64,000 nucleotides of DNA from Sabellastarte sp. h YS-2021 (taxonomy: Eukaryota; Annelida; Polychaeta; Sabellida; Sabellidae), in NCBI GenBank assembly GCA_964017235.1, contig OZ024931.1, positions 21,800,189 through 21,864,188 of the forward strand. The letters are read 5' to 3'. Position 1 is the first letter of the stretch. Every line of letters begins with the position of its first letter. A model generated the notes under the pieces. The model did no database searches. It was not told the DNA's origin and saw only the letters and a list, made by a program, of their open reading frames with translations. Of this stretch, positions 1 through 9,990 are shown piece after piece. The position numbers and the translations under genes are program-made.

Positions 1-68
1 ACAATCCGCGTGTTTTGAGTTTTCTCGGTTCAGGCAATCTTAATTGTACGTCTTTTTATTGCGTTAAA

Positions 69-2212
69 ATGTCCCTTCATCAAGCAAACAAAGACAAACC
101 GAGAGCTCAGAAATGCCGCCATTTTTGCTTCAGTTTTGATACACATAATTACTGCCCTACCTGTAGGGAGGCTGGCAAGGGAGATGACCCCTGTGTCACT
201 TTTGAAGCGCCCTGCCATATTTGTACGTCTCTCTCTGATGAGCAGTTACAAAAGATCCAAAACAGGAAGCGGTACTCAAAAAAGCAAAAAGCGGAAACTA
301 GTTCCAAAGATGAACTAGATCTCTTGGGTGAAGGCGATGGGGACTCTTTTAATGGTTCCAATGCAGACCTTGAGAGTGCTGCCGATAACCTCTTTACCTC
401 ACCCCCCCGTCCTCAACCTCTCGCCTTCAGTTCTTTATCACTAAAGACCCCAGCCAAGGCTGTTCCTCCCACCCCAGGTACTGTTTTACAAAATAAAATT
501 CAAAGAAATCTAGAGAAATCCCTGGGTGATTCCTTAAATATACATATCCAGCAGCAAATGGGTTCCTTCCAGGCATCCATGTTAGAAGCTTTTCAGTCAC
601 TCCGAGAGGAGTTAGCAGTTAAAAAATCTGCCGAGGTTGATCCCTCACCTCATGCTTCTAAAGCTGGTCCATCCAGCAAACCTGCTGCTCATCTGGACCT
701 ACCCCTTCCGAGGTCAAGTACTAATACACAATCCGAGGCTATGGATGTGGACGTTGGTCCAGCACTCCCTCCTCGTCTAGTACTAAATCAAACTTCCTCG
801 GATCAGTACGTTGCCCCTTCTGAAGCAATACCGAAGGATTCCTCGTACTCACATAAAGAACAAAGCCACAGACAAACAGTAACACCGAGCTCTGCCTCGG
901 ATCATCTGGATGAGGATTCCGACGAATCTCGGATCCATCCTAGACCTAAGAAACACTCTGACAAGAGCAAGCATAAATCTAGGTCCAGATATGTGTCATC
1001 TTCAGAGGGAGATCACTCCCCTGTGGCTAGACACAGGTCTTCTAAGCCCTCTAGGGCTCAGCCCTCAGGCGCAGCTTCTGATCAAGACCTCCCACAACAT
1101 GATCCAGACCCCCCTTATTATAGGGAAGTAGCCCTGTCTGACATTCCCTCCCAATACTCTGAAGAGGTAGACACCTTCAGGCGCATTCTTTCTCTCCCTG
1201 ACCCCAGGGACTCTATGCCTAGGTCGTCAACTTCAGTGTTGGGTCTGGATGACGAAAAAGGCCGTCAAGAGCTCAGACCTAGAGGTCCCTCCTCTATCTT
1301 ACCACTTAGCTCAGTTATCAAGGACGCCTTTGATAAATTTCAACATGATTTCAAAGCTGCCAATTTATCTGAGGGAAAATATGTCAAGCCTCCTCCATCC
1401 ACTTCTAAGTGGTATAAGGTTGGACAGCCCACTTTTCAAGACAAAATCCAGGAGTTGAATACGGACTTTGCCAAGATCTGTATTACTCCTGGGGCACCAG
1501 TAGCCAAAGTCCCTATGCCAGTCCTTAAGGAGCTGGAACATCAGGCTAGACAAAATAACTCAATTTCACCGCTGCCTTTGCCAAAACCTCTTCTTCTTGC
1601 AATGCTTCCTTGGAGAAGTGTCAACATAGCATCAAGTCAACTGTCAAGAAGATTAAATCTCAGATCCAGAAAGGTGCCAATCCTGAGAAAGCAGCAAAGC
1701 GCGGATATGAGGAAGTTGCTGAGTACTTGGATTTTTGGAACAAGACTGTTCTTGTTCAACATAGAGCTCTTACCTGTCTCAGCAAATCGCTAGCCCATAT
1801 TCTCCAGAGGGAATTATATTCCATGGCTAATACCGGCTTGCTTAGGTGCGAAGCCGAAATGACTTTATTGCATCCCCAGTTAGGGGAAACGAGACGCCAA
1901 GAACTTAGGAACTCGTCCTTCTGGGACTCCTCCTTGTTCGAGTCTCAACTTGTAAAGGAAGGTGAGGACTTCCTTCTCAAAAAAGGCACCTCAAAAGATT
2001 CTCAGGGTTTTGCACCCTACCAGAATAAGCCCTTTCGTGGCCCCCACAAGAAAAGAGGCTCCTACAAGAAACGCCCCTATGGGGGCAATACCTCTCAAAG
2101 CAGTAACCAATCCTTTCCCTCGGGAAGAGGAAAATCCAACTTCAGAGGCTCCAGGGGTCGTTTTCGACCCCACAATAGAGGAAGGGGGCGTGGAAACCCC
2201 CCTTCGCAATGA
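69..2212 (+). pseudogene. gag-like ORF of DIRS-A, one frameshift
   Basis: The likely start is the ATG at 69 (context AAAATGT); the open frame upstream to 15 has only a TTG. Near the N-terminus is a Cys/His cluster (CRHF, CPTCR, GKGDDPCV, CHIC) that recurs in the second DIRS element at 10267, so it is probably a zinc-binding gag domain. A long Ser/Pro-rich, charged, low-complexity middle follows. A frameshift near 1565 moves the reading frame to the one that is open over 1610-2212. The C-terminus there is rich in Arg-Gly and Lys, as expected for nucleic-acid binding. A KPPPSTSKWY motif near 1387-1416 is echoed as KPPRSSKWY in DIRS-B. Gag function is inferred from position and composition; DIRS gags are poorly conserved. 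Confidence 0.75.
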
Positions 2213-5200
2213 CTCCTCCATAGCCTCATTCAGTCCACCAGTAGGAAGTCGCCTCCGTTCTTTCAAGAGAGACTGGCAAACAAACAAATGTTCTCAAAAC
2301 GTGTTAAACATTATCACCAATGGCTACGTTCTGCCATTCCGTTCAAAGCCAAACTTGATCAGATTCTCTCTGATTCTATCAGAGTACAAGGCCCAACAAA
2401 AAGACCAAGCCTTGGCCACTTGTATCCAGTCTCTCTTGTCAAAGAACGCCATCGAAAGGGTGGAAAACGTAAAATCTCTCGGGTTTTACAGTCGCCTGTT
2501 CCTAGTACCCAAGCCCCACCAAAGGTGGAGGCCAGTCATAGACTTAAGCAGGCTCAACACTTTTCTACATGTAGAAAAGTTCAAAATGGAAACCCCGGAG
2601 TCCATCCAGACTTCCCTGGTCCCAGGGGAGTGGGTATCGTCGATAGACCTGTCGGACGCAGTGTTCATTCTAGAGTTGGAGCTACTTGAGTCAAATGACT
2701 CCTTTGCTAAATTTTGGTGGGACATTTAGTAAATGCGATGAGTCAAATGACAAAAATTAACCTTACATTTGAGCAAATTGACTTAAATAGGAGATAAGAA
2801 AAATTGTTTCAATAAATATGGACCAACCCTGCACTACCTAAAACTAGAAAAAAATTAACTCACCTCGACATAGGTTCACTCAGGGAGTTGTTTTTATTTC
2901 ATACAAAAAACTCCATTTTTTATTTATGTAAATGGATATAAATTCGCCACTTTTTGAAAAAAAAACCTGGTTTTAAGGTAAAAACATACCATGTAAAATT
3001 TAAGTTAAATTATTATTTAACATTTTTTCCAGCTGAAAATTGTTATTAACATAGATGCAACTTTTCAAAAGTTTGTCCCACAGTAGTTTAAAATGTTTGT
3101 TGTTACTTGTTAACAATTGCCTGAAATCACCTGTAAGAGTGCATTATGCAAAAATATACTTTTAAAAAGTGAAAATTCTTTGAAGTCACTTGTAAGAGTG
3201 CATTATGTAAAAATGTACTGTAAAAAGAAAAAAAATATATTAAAAACTGGATAATAAAATCTTGCTGTGCAATAGATATTTATTTCTATATATATTTAAC
3301 AAAACTATGAAAAAAGTGGCAAATTTACATCCACTGGTGAGTTTAAATCACTTACTATAAATGTGTTTTCCATTGATAAATACAGAATTTTTGTTAAACG
3401 AAGTATGATTGGACAGTGCCGTTTCCGCTCGACCAATCAAATTAAGGCATTTAGAAGGAAGGAAACATGGAGGAATTGGGTTAAAAAGACAATATATGTG
3501 TCTTTTTACTTGATTTCTAAACAAAATTCGTCTAATTTCTCCAATATTTACAGCGAAAACGCGGGCGATAATGCAAGATCTATGCGTCACCGCGACTCGG
3601 GACCATAACGTGTACGCGTCTTTTCGCCCCAGTATAGCGACAAAAGACGCGGAAACGCGTGGTAAAATGAACTCTGCGGACGCATACCTTCACATCCCCA
3701 TCCATCCCAACTCAAGGAAGTACCTAAGGTTTTGCTACAAGGCCCAGGTGTTCCAGTTCACCTCCCTACCTTTCGGACTGGCCACAGCCCCCCAGGTCTT
3801 TACGATGATCGTAAAGGAAGTGAAACTAATGGCCCTCTCAAGAGGACTCAGAATTCACCAATACCTGGACGACTGGCTGATCAGGTCCCAGTCCCAGGAG
3901 GAATCTCAAAGGGACACACAGGCAGTAGTAGACCTAACCCAATCCTTGGGTTGGATCATCAACCAGGAAAAATCAGAACTGAAACCTACTCAGGTGTTTT
4001 CGTTCATGGGCTACGAATACCACCTAGATTCAGCCCTTGTAAGACCCACTCACGAGAGATGGCTCAAACTTCAGGATTTGATCCTACGACTCAAGTCAAA
4101 ACGTGTTTTGACTGCAAGATGTTTGATGTCTCTAATTGGGTTGCTAGCCTCAACGGAGAAAATGGTCCTGGAGGGACGCCTTCACATGAGGCCCTTTCAG
4201 TTTCATCTCAAGGAGCACTGGAGATATCCTCAGTCGCTGGACAACCTCCTTCCTTGGACAGAAGCCATTGTAGCCCACCTAGATTGGTGGCAAAATCCCT
4301 CAAATGTGATGAAAGGCGCAGACCTTCATCCCAAGGACCACAGTATCCAACTCTTTACCGACGCCTCAAACGAAGGTTGGGGCGCTCATTTAGATCAAAA
4401 TTCTACAAAAGGACTGTGGTCAGAGCGGGAAAAAAGGCTACACATAAATGTCCTGGAATTGAAGGCGGTCTCCCTGGCCCTTCGAGACTTCAAGGACCAG
4501 TGCCAGAATCAAACAGTGTTAGTTGCGACGGACAACTCAACAGTGGTAGCCTATATCAACAAGCAAGGGGGAACTCACTCAGCAGAGATGTGCGCTCTCC
4601 TGTGGAAAATCATGACCTGGTGCCATCACTACCATATAACATTGAAAGCCAGGCACATTCCAGGGTGTCTGAATGTGATGGCCGACCTCCTATCCAGGTC
4701 CAACCAAGTGCAATCAACAGAATGGTCCCTGCACCCTCAGGTCTTCAAGCAAATCTGCCGAAAGTGGTTCACCCCTCATGTAGACTTATTCGCTACTCAC
4801 CTGAATCACAAACTCCCTCTATATGTGTCTCCTATCCCAGACCCAAGGGCCTGGAACATAGATGCTCTGAACATAAACTAGACCAACCTCACGGCTTACG
4901 CCTACCCTCCTACAGCTCTCCTACACAAGGTGATCCAAAAGATCAAGCAATGCCATTGCCTGATCATCGTGATAGCCCCAGGCTGGCCAGGGATGCCCTG
5001 GTTTTGGGACCTAGTGCAGCTCTCAACAGAGATCCCACTACAACTCCCAGTGTCAACGACCCTACTCAAACAGTCCCACAACTATGTGTTCCACAACAAT
5101 CCACAACAGCTGAACCTCCACGCCTGGTGTCTAGGAGCGGACAACTCCAAGAACAAGGCTTCTCTGTGGAGGTGGCAGAGAGAATTGCTGCCCCTCAGCG

Positions 5201-5295
5201 GTCATCAACAAGGACCATCTACCGGTCAAAGTGGGCCCTATTTGAAAAATGGTGCAGAGAAAATTCGGTGGATTTCTCCACTCCATCTGTGAAAC
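1962..5295 (+). pseudogene. Reverse transcriptase / RNase H polyprotein of DIRS-A (interrupted)
   Basis: The first RT part (about 2213-2660) overlaps the gag end in another frame and carries GFYSRLFLVPKP and RPVIDLSRLNTFL. A transposon at 2659-3676 splits the first catalytic motif: SSIDLSDA lies before it and DAYLHIPIH after it. The second part (3677-4881) has LPFGLATAP and the catalytic YLDDW. RNase H follows with LFTDASNEGWGAHL, ELKAVSLAL and VATDNSTVVAYI, so its acidic residues are present. A TAG at 4879-4881 looks like a Trp codon turned to stop. Beyond it the frame continues (AYAYPP, IVIAPGWPGMPWFWDL) to about 5292. This block sits where DIRS elements carry a methyltransferase-like domain; I assign it by position only. 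Confidence 0.88.
2659..3676. mobile_element. Non-autonomous TIR DNA transposon inside the DIRS-A RT
   Basis: The insert interrupts the RT reading frame exactly. CGGACGCA stands immediately right of it (3677-3684) and also at its left edge (2653-2660). The left end reads CAGTGTTCATTCTA and the right end, reverse-complemented, reads CAGAGTTCATTTTA. The target duplication is 6 bp (CGGACG) if the element begins CAG, or 8 bp if it begins GTG; the CA shared with the target makes this ambiguous. Inside are an inverted repeat near 2934-2958 versus 3310-3335 and a ~62-bp direct repeat around 3120-3230. No transposase is visible. CAG ends would suit a hAT-type element, but the superfamily is not settled. 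Confidence 0.85.
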
Positions 5296-6322
5296 AAATC
5301 TCAGATTTTTTCATGTACCTGTACCAAGACCTAAACAGGCGCCCCTCGACCATTGATGGTTACAGGACTGCTATCGTTGACACTTTGGGCCCAACGGCCC
5401 AACACATTGCGCACAACGCAGACCTTCATAGGTTACTCTCCAGTTTTCACAGGGATCGTCCTAAAAGTTCCAGAAATTTACCCAAGTGGAACCTTTCTGT
5501 TGTCCTTAACGAGCTCACCAAAGCACCATTTGAGCCCATGAAAGACTCAGACCTCAAACATCTTACTCTCAAAACTGCTTTCTTGCTAGCGTTGGCCTCC
5601 GGCAAGCGCCGAAATCCATGCCTGGGTCGCTAACAAAGTAGCTAATTTAGGCCAATGGGAAAAGGTAGCCTTGTTCCCTTCTTCTGATTTCATAGCCAAA
5701 AACCAACTAGCAAGAGAAGGTTCTCAAAGTGTGTCACCAGTGACTATTCCTGCTTTGACTACCATTGTAGATAGACAGTTTAAGGAAGACAGGACCCTGT
5801 GTCCCGTGCGGGCCCTGAGGTTCTATTTGGACCGAACTAAAGACCTGAGAGGGTCTCGTTCTCTCCTTTTCATCTCCTTTAAGAAAGGACATACCTCAGA
5901 TATCAGACCCGCTACACTCTCCTCATGGTTGAAACAAACCATCCTACTTTGTTACAAACAAGCAGATCAACAAGCCTTGGACTTGGTCCAAGTCAAAGCG
6001 CATGACATCCGGGCCTTCGCGGCCTCTAAGGCCTTTTACGGTGGCGTATCGGTGGACCAAATCATGCAAGCCTGTCACTGGAAAGCTCACAACACATTCA
6101 CAAAATTTTTACCTAAAAGACCTTACTTGGTCGGACACCGACAACAATATGTATCTGGGACCCGTAGTGGCGGCACAACAAGTCCTAGATCCTTCCCCTC
6201 AGACCAGTTGTCCTCGGAAAGAAAAAAGGGGGGGGGGGGGGGGGCACATCCGCTACAACCAAGTCTTCAGGAGTCTCTCCCAGGATCTAGGTATTCCTTT
6301 ACCTTCAAGATGTTACGGGTAA
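5103..6322 (+). pseudogene. Tyrosine recombinase of DIRS-A (two frameshifts)
   Basis: The N-terminal core-binding part lies at about 5103-5620 (EQGFSVEVAERIAAPQRSST, IDGYRTAI) in a frame overlapping the end of the RT polyprotein. After a frameshift near 5610 the catalytic part continues over 5620-6110. The catalytic Arg is in SGKRR, the HxxR pair is KAHDIRAFA, the later His is in ACHWKAH, and after a second frameshift near 6105 the nucleophile Tyr is in FYLKDLTW. All signature residues are therefore recognisable although the frame is broken twice. In DIRS elements this enzyme integrates the circular cDNA without target duplication, and none was found here. Confidence 0.88.
6228..6244 (+). repeat. 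Poly-G tract at the end of the DIRS-A recombinase
   Basis: Seventeen consecutive G follow an A-rich stretch within the C-terminal tail of the recombinase frame. DIRS-B has both a poly-C and a poly-G tract at the equivalent place (16473-16553). Confidence 0.9.
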
Positions 6323-6642
6323 GGTCATTTTATTTTTCAATTATCAGGTAATTTCTATTAAGGACTTAGTCAGTTGTCGTTAATCTCATATTTCAGGTTA
6401 AAAATTTCATGAGATGCCCGACCACTGGGTTGGTCAGTCACACGTGAAGGTCTAATCGGGACCCTTAGACCTCGAATTGAGCACTGCTGCACTTCCGTAC
6501 TACAACCAAACATCTGGACAGTTTTAACACTGTCCCTTTTTACTCAGGTTTTTGGCTCGTTACAGGCCCGATCTTCGGGATCGGGGCTCTGTAAAAGGGA
6601 CTCAGACTGGCATTTCTGGCACCATTCTGTATATGTTAATTC

Positions 6643-6673
<31 letters not shown>

Positions 6674-6728
6674 TTACATATCTTCCAGTCTCAGCTGTAA
6701 TCCCGCCACCGGGCGGTTGAATTCAGCA
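6323..6728 (+). other. 3' non-coding part of DIRS-A
   Basis: There is no coding signal between the recombinase and the internal complementary region. The stretch holds a short inverted repeat around GCCCGATCTTCGGGATCGGG (near 6566) and a poly-A tract of about 20 nt at 6651-6673. It is probably the 3' untranslated region of the retrotransposon. Confidence 0.6.
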
Positions 6729-6828
6729 TTAAGTCCCACATGGTAAGCTATTGTAGCGTAATAAAATTGTAAATTTTAATTACTTAAATGTAGCTTTTAT
6801 AAGCTACAAGCTTACCATGTGGGACTTA
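6729..6828. repeat. Internal complementary region of DIRS-A
   Basis: The right half (about 6768-6828) is the reverse complement of the right terminus at 7018-7080, including the AAGTCCCACATGGTAAGCTT motif and the TAATTAAAATTTACAA end. The left half (6729-6767) carries AAGTCCCACATGGTAAGCTA and then different sequence, as expected if it complements the left terminus lying outside the window. This is the DIRS internal complementary region, which records the joined ends used in replication. Confidence 0.85.
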
Positions 6829-6839
6829 GGAGAGTCCCA

Positions 6840-7080
6840 CCCTGCCTCCCCGCTGTTTACAGCTGAGGGGTAGGTTTAATAAAAAATTTCAACGAGAAAG
6901 TAGGGCGATTGGTCAGAAGTTATCACGTGACGACAACTACCAGTATATCCGGTGGCTAACAAGAACGATCTTTTTTTCTAAGACGTTGGCCCCGGGTGTG
7001 GCAACCCGAGAACAGCATTAAGTCCCACATGGTAAGCTTGTAGCTTATAAAAGCTACATTTAAGTAATTAAAATTTACAA
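6840..7080. repeat. Right terminal repeat of DIRS-A
   Basis: The outer 63 bp (7018-7080) are an inverted match to the internal complementary region. The inner part (6840-7017) holds no ORF and should pair with the left inverted repeat upstream of the window. The end is placed at 7080, where the match stops and the 154-bp tandem repeat starts. Confidence 0.75.
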
Positions 7081-7695
7081 ATTTAGGGAATTATTGTCAA
7101 ATATGTTAATCAGTTACTTTTTAATGTTCTGTGTCGTGGCTAAGTTTCAGAGCTTTATCTCCATAGCTAACTGAGTAATGGCTACTTTTAATTGCAACAT
7201 TGGGTAAATCACTTATACCTCCAAAACTATTGAATTTAGAGAATTATTGTGGAATATGTTGTTCACTTACTTTTTGATGTACTGTGTCATAGGAAATTTT
7301 CACAGCTGTATCTCCATAGCTACCTGACTAATAGCTACTTTGAGGGTTTTCCATTGAGTAAATCACTTAGAACAGCAAAACTGTTGAATTTAAAGGATTT
7401 TTGTCAAATATGTTGTTCATCTACTTTTTGATGTACTGTGTAATGGCAAATTTTGAGACCTGTAGGTCCATAGCTAACTGAGTAATAGCTACTTTGATGG
7501 TTCTCCTTTGAGTAAATCATTTATAACTGCAAAACTATTAAATTTAGAGGATTTTTGTCAAATATGTTGCTCACCTACTTTTTAATGTTCTGTATCGTGG
7601 CAAAGTTTTAGAGCTGTAAGTCCATAGCTAACTGAGTAATAGCTACTTTGATTATTTTACTTTGAGTAAATCACTTTTAACAGGAAAACTTTTGG
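7081..7695. repeat. 154-bp tandem repeat, four units
   Basis: Unit starts marked by TTTAG/AAGGGAATT...TTGTCAAATATGTT occur at 7081, 7235, 7389 and 7543, exactly 154 bp apart. Each unit carries CCATAGCTAACTGAGTAATA and GAGTAAATCACTTATAAC. The same family recurs at 30900-31880. There is no coding potential. The array begins exactly at the DIRS-A terminus. Confidence 0.9.
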
Positions 7696-7734
7696 CCGGG
7701 AAATTATAAAACGCAGATATTTAACACATATATA

Positions 7735-8690
7735 TGCCCTCTATAAGCATGCAGACATTTGACCTTGAAGCTCTTCGTTCAAGGTCATCCACAGACTGCC
7801 AAATTACCCTACTTAGCTGATTTTGGCCAAACTTAAAAGTGCCCATATCTCCCTTATTATTGGTCCTAGAGGTTTGGGATGTGAAAACAACCTATAGGAA
7901 AACATGTGCTGGGAATCTTTTGATGTGGTAAGATTTGACCTTGAGCCCCTTGTTCAAGGTCAAACGAGGATGGCCAAACTTAAAAGTGCTTATATCTTGC
8001 TTAATTATTGGTCCTAGAGGTTTGGAATGTGTAACCAACCTATAGGAATTCATGTGCTGGGAAACTTTTGCTGTGGTCAGATTTGACCTTGGACCCCTCG
8101 TTCAAGGTCAAACTGCTGTGGCCAAACTTAAAAGTGCCCATATCTCCCTTATTATTGGTCCTAGAGGTTTGGGATGTGAAAACAACCTATAGGAAAACAT
8201 GTGCTGGGAATCTTTTGATGTGGTAAGATTTGACCTTGAGCCCCTTGTTCAAGGTCAAACGAGGATGGTCAAACTTAAAAGTGCTTATATCTTGCTTATT
8301 ATTGGTCCTAGAGGTTTGGAATGTGTAACCAACCTATAGGAATTCATGTGCTGGGAATCTTTTGCTGTGGTCAGATTTGACCTTGGACCCCTCGTTCAAG
8401 GTCAAACTGCTGTGGCCAAACTTAAAAGTGCCCATATCTCCCTTATTATTGGTCCTAGAGGTTTGGGATGTGAAAACAACCTATAGGAAAACATGTGCTG
8501 GGAATCTTTTGATGTGGTCAGATTTGACCCTGGGCCCCTCGTTCCAAGGTCAAACGACGATGCCCAAACGTAAAAGTGCCTATATCTCGCTCATTATTGG
8601 TCTTACTATTGGTCAAACGAGGATGGCCAAGCTTAAAAGTGCCTATATCTAGCTTATTATTGCTTCCAGAGGTTTGGGATGTAAAACTCG
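7735..8690. repeat. 147-bp tandem repeat with alternating A/B units
   Basis: The phrase TTTGACCTTG recurs with GACC starting at about 7761, 7937, 8085, 8232, 8379 and 8526. After the first, longer unit the spacing is 148, 147, 147 and 147 bp. Two variants alternate: one with TTCAAGGTCAAACGAGGATG and one with TTCAAGGTCAAACTGCTGTG, giving a ~295-bp higher-order period. Each unit has an imperfect palindrome of extended nuclear-receptor half-sites, TTTGACCTTG...CAAGGTCAAA, about 10 bp apart. A diverged copy lies at 28620-28870. Confidence 0.9.
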
Positions 8691-9545
8691 AGTTATAGGC
8701 ACTTTTAAGTTTGACCTTGCTGTAGTGACCTTGACCTATAAAATCTTGTCCAGGCTATATCTCAGAGACTGTAAGGTGTAGGATTTCCTTTTGCAAGTTC
8801 CCATTGTAACAGATGGAATTTCATCAAGTGAGCCACAGGCATTTCTCCAACACCACACATAAGCATTCATTGAATGTATTGCCACTTCGGTATGCATGGG
8901 TAATATTCAAAACATCCAAACCATAATTCGGTAGAGCTGAAAGAGAAAACAAAAATCGTGGTCGAATATCCGCATCCCGGAATTCGGAAATTTTCGAATA
9001 TTCGTTTGGTGTGTTTTAGCACTGTCCATTTATTTTGCCGAAATACCCAATGCAGTTGTTGGTACAACTGCATGAAAGTTGTCATAAAAACATAAGTAAA
9101 CGAGGTATATTTTCCTTAATTTTAATGATTTATTATGTTATTGGACAAAAATCATAGTTAATTGTGCTATTTTGCGCTTTGATGCCTAATTTCTATACAT
9201 ATACCGAATATTTGTTTGCTCATGATCAAAGTCGAATGCGGAAAATGCAGACCGGAGAACGAATAATGCGAATATCCCTTTCAGCTCTACAATTCGGCCA
9301 TTTTTGGTTTACTGATAAGTGCTGTCATTTTATTATTGAATTGTTTTGTTTTAATACATCATTTTTACATGCATTTCTTTTCCTTAGATATTATTTTCTC
9401 TACTTAAGCATTATTTGGACCTTAATATAACTTACACTGCTCTGAAAGTATCTTGAACTTTGTACTGTTATACTACTTCTATATCTCATGGTGTTGAAAA
9501 ATATTTCCCCAGGCCGTGGGGTACGGGCATCTCTGATGCTATTTT
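8691..9545. repeat. Dispersed repeat, right-hand part (related to 10812-11756)
   Basis: The segment begins with TAGTGACCTTGACCTATAAA and CTATATCTCAGAGACTGTAA and continues through CCCATTGTAACAGATGGAAT to GGGGTACGGGCATCTCTGAT near 9537. The same string of blocks, in the same order, forms the insert in the DIRS-B gag at 11160-11756. The two are copies of one dispersed repeat. A 358-bp MITE interrupts this copy at 8932-9289. Confidence 0.85.
8932..9289. mobile_element. hAT-like MITE with 8-bp target duplication
   Basis: The termini are TAGAGCTGAAAG on the left and its inverted copy CTTTCAGCTCTA on the right, matching the hAT end rule (YARNG). Flanks are TAATTCGG (8924-8931) and CAATTCGG (9290-9297), an 8-bp duplication with one change. 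The paralogous repeat at 11547-11556 has the uninterrupted site AATTCGGCC, an internal empty-site control. Subterminal inverted CGAATATCCGC / GCGAATATCC motifs follow each end. No transposase is encoded. Confidence 0.9.
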
Positions 9546-9759
9546 GATTACTTTCTTGTGCCATTCATAGCTTTTGTTTTTGATTACTTTCTTGTGCAAT
9601 TTATGGCTTGTGTATTTGATTACCTTCTTGTGCAATTCATGGCTTGTGTTTTGATTACTTACTTGTGCAATGTATGGCTTGTGTTTTTGTTTACTTACTT
9701 GTGCAATTCAGGGCTTGTGTTTTTGATTACTTTCTTGTGCCATTCTTGTGTTTTTGCAG
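9546..9759 (+). repeat. 36-bp minisatellite ending at a splice acceptor
   Basis: Six units beginning GATTACTTTCTTGTGC start at about 9546, 9582, 9618, 9653, 9689 and 9725, a period of 35-36 bp. The last unit is shortened and runs into TGTGTTTTTGCAG, the polypyrimidine tract and AG of the next exon. The array thus supplies the 3' splice-site context of the ADAP exon. Confidence 0.9.
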
Positions 9760-9894
9760 CTTATTCCTCTATTGACGAGGGACTTCCTAAAGGAGGGCTG
9801 GCTGAGTAAGACTGGACCAAATAAGGGAGACGCCTACAGACGCAGGTGGTTCACACTTGACAAACGCAAGCTGATGTACTATGAAGACAGCACT
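9760..9894 (+). CDS. ADAP1: ADAP-like gene, penultimate exon (start of PH domain)
   Basis: This phase-0 exon of 45 codons lies between TTTTTGCAG and the donor GTAAGT. It encodes TRDFLKEGWLSKTGP and RRRWFTLDKRKLMYYED, the first strands of a PH domain with the basic KxGxLxK...RRWF signature that binds phosphoinositides. The order and wording match the second PH domain of ArfGAP-with-dual-PH (centaurin-alpha) proteins. Those proteins act at the plasma membrane as PIP3/IP4-binding ArfGAPs. Upstream exons (ArfGAP zinc finger, first PH) are not in the window. Assignment to ADAP1 rather than ADAP2 cannot be made from this part; invertebrates usually have one such gene. Confidence 0.85.
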
Positions 9895-9990
9895 GTAAGT
9901 GCACTTAAATGATTCGGGAAGCAAAACAATACCAATGTTTCTTTATAGTAGTAATTAAAGTCAAACATGTTCATGTACATCATCAAATAT

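Larger units (their letters stand above)
1..7080 (+). mobile_element. DIRS-like tyrosine-recombinase retrotransposon A (left end outside window)
   Basis: In order, the element has a gag-like region, reverse transcriptase with RNase H, a conserved C-terminal block, a tyrosine recombinase, an internal complementary region at 6729-6828 and a right terminal repeat ending near 7080. There is no LTR and no DDE integrase; the recombinase in place of an integrase defines the DIRS order. The left half of the internal complementary region has no partner in the window, so the left inverted repeat should lie just upstream of position 1. At least two frameshifts in the recombinase, one in gag, a nonsense codon near 4879 and a 1-kb transposon in the RT make it non-functional. 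Confidence 0.9.

Noticed and set aside
3732-5100. Long open frame across the DIRS-A RNase H
   Set aside because: Only its last part (after about 5100) is the recombinase. The rest is a shadow of RT/RNase H in another frame.
7735-8690. CRISPR-like array from regular repeats
   Set aside because: Whole units of 147 bp are repeated with no unique spacers, in a eukaryotic context; it is a satellite.
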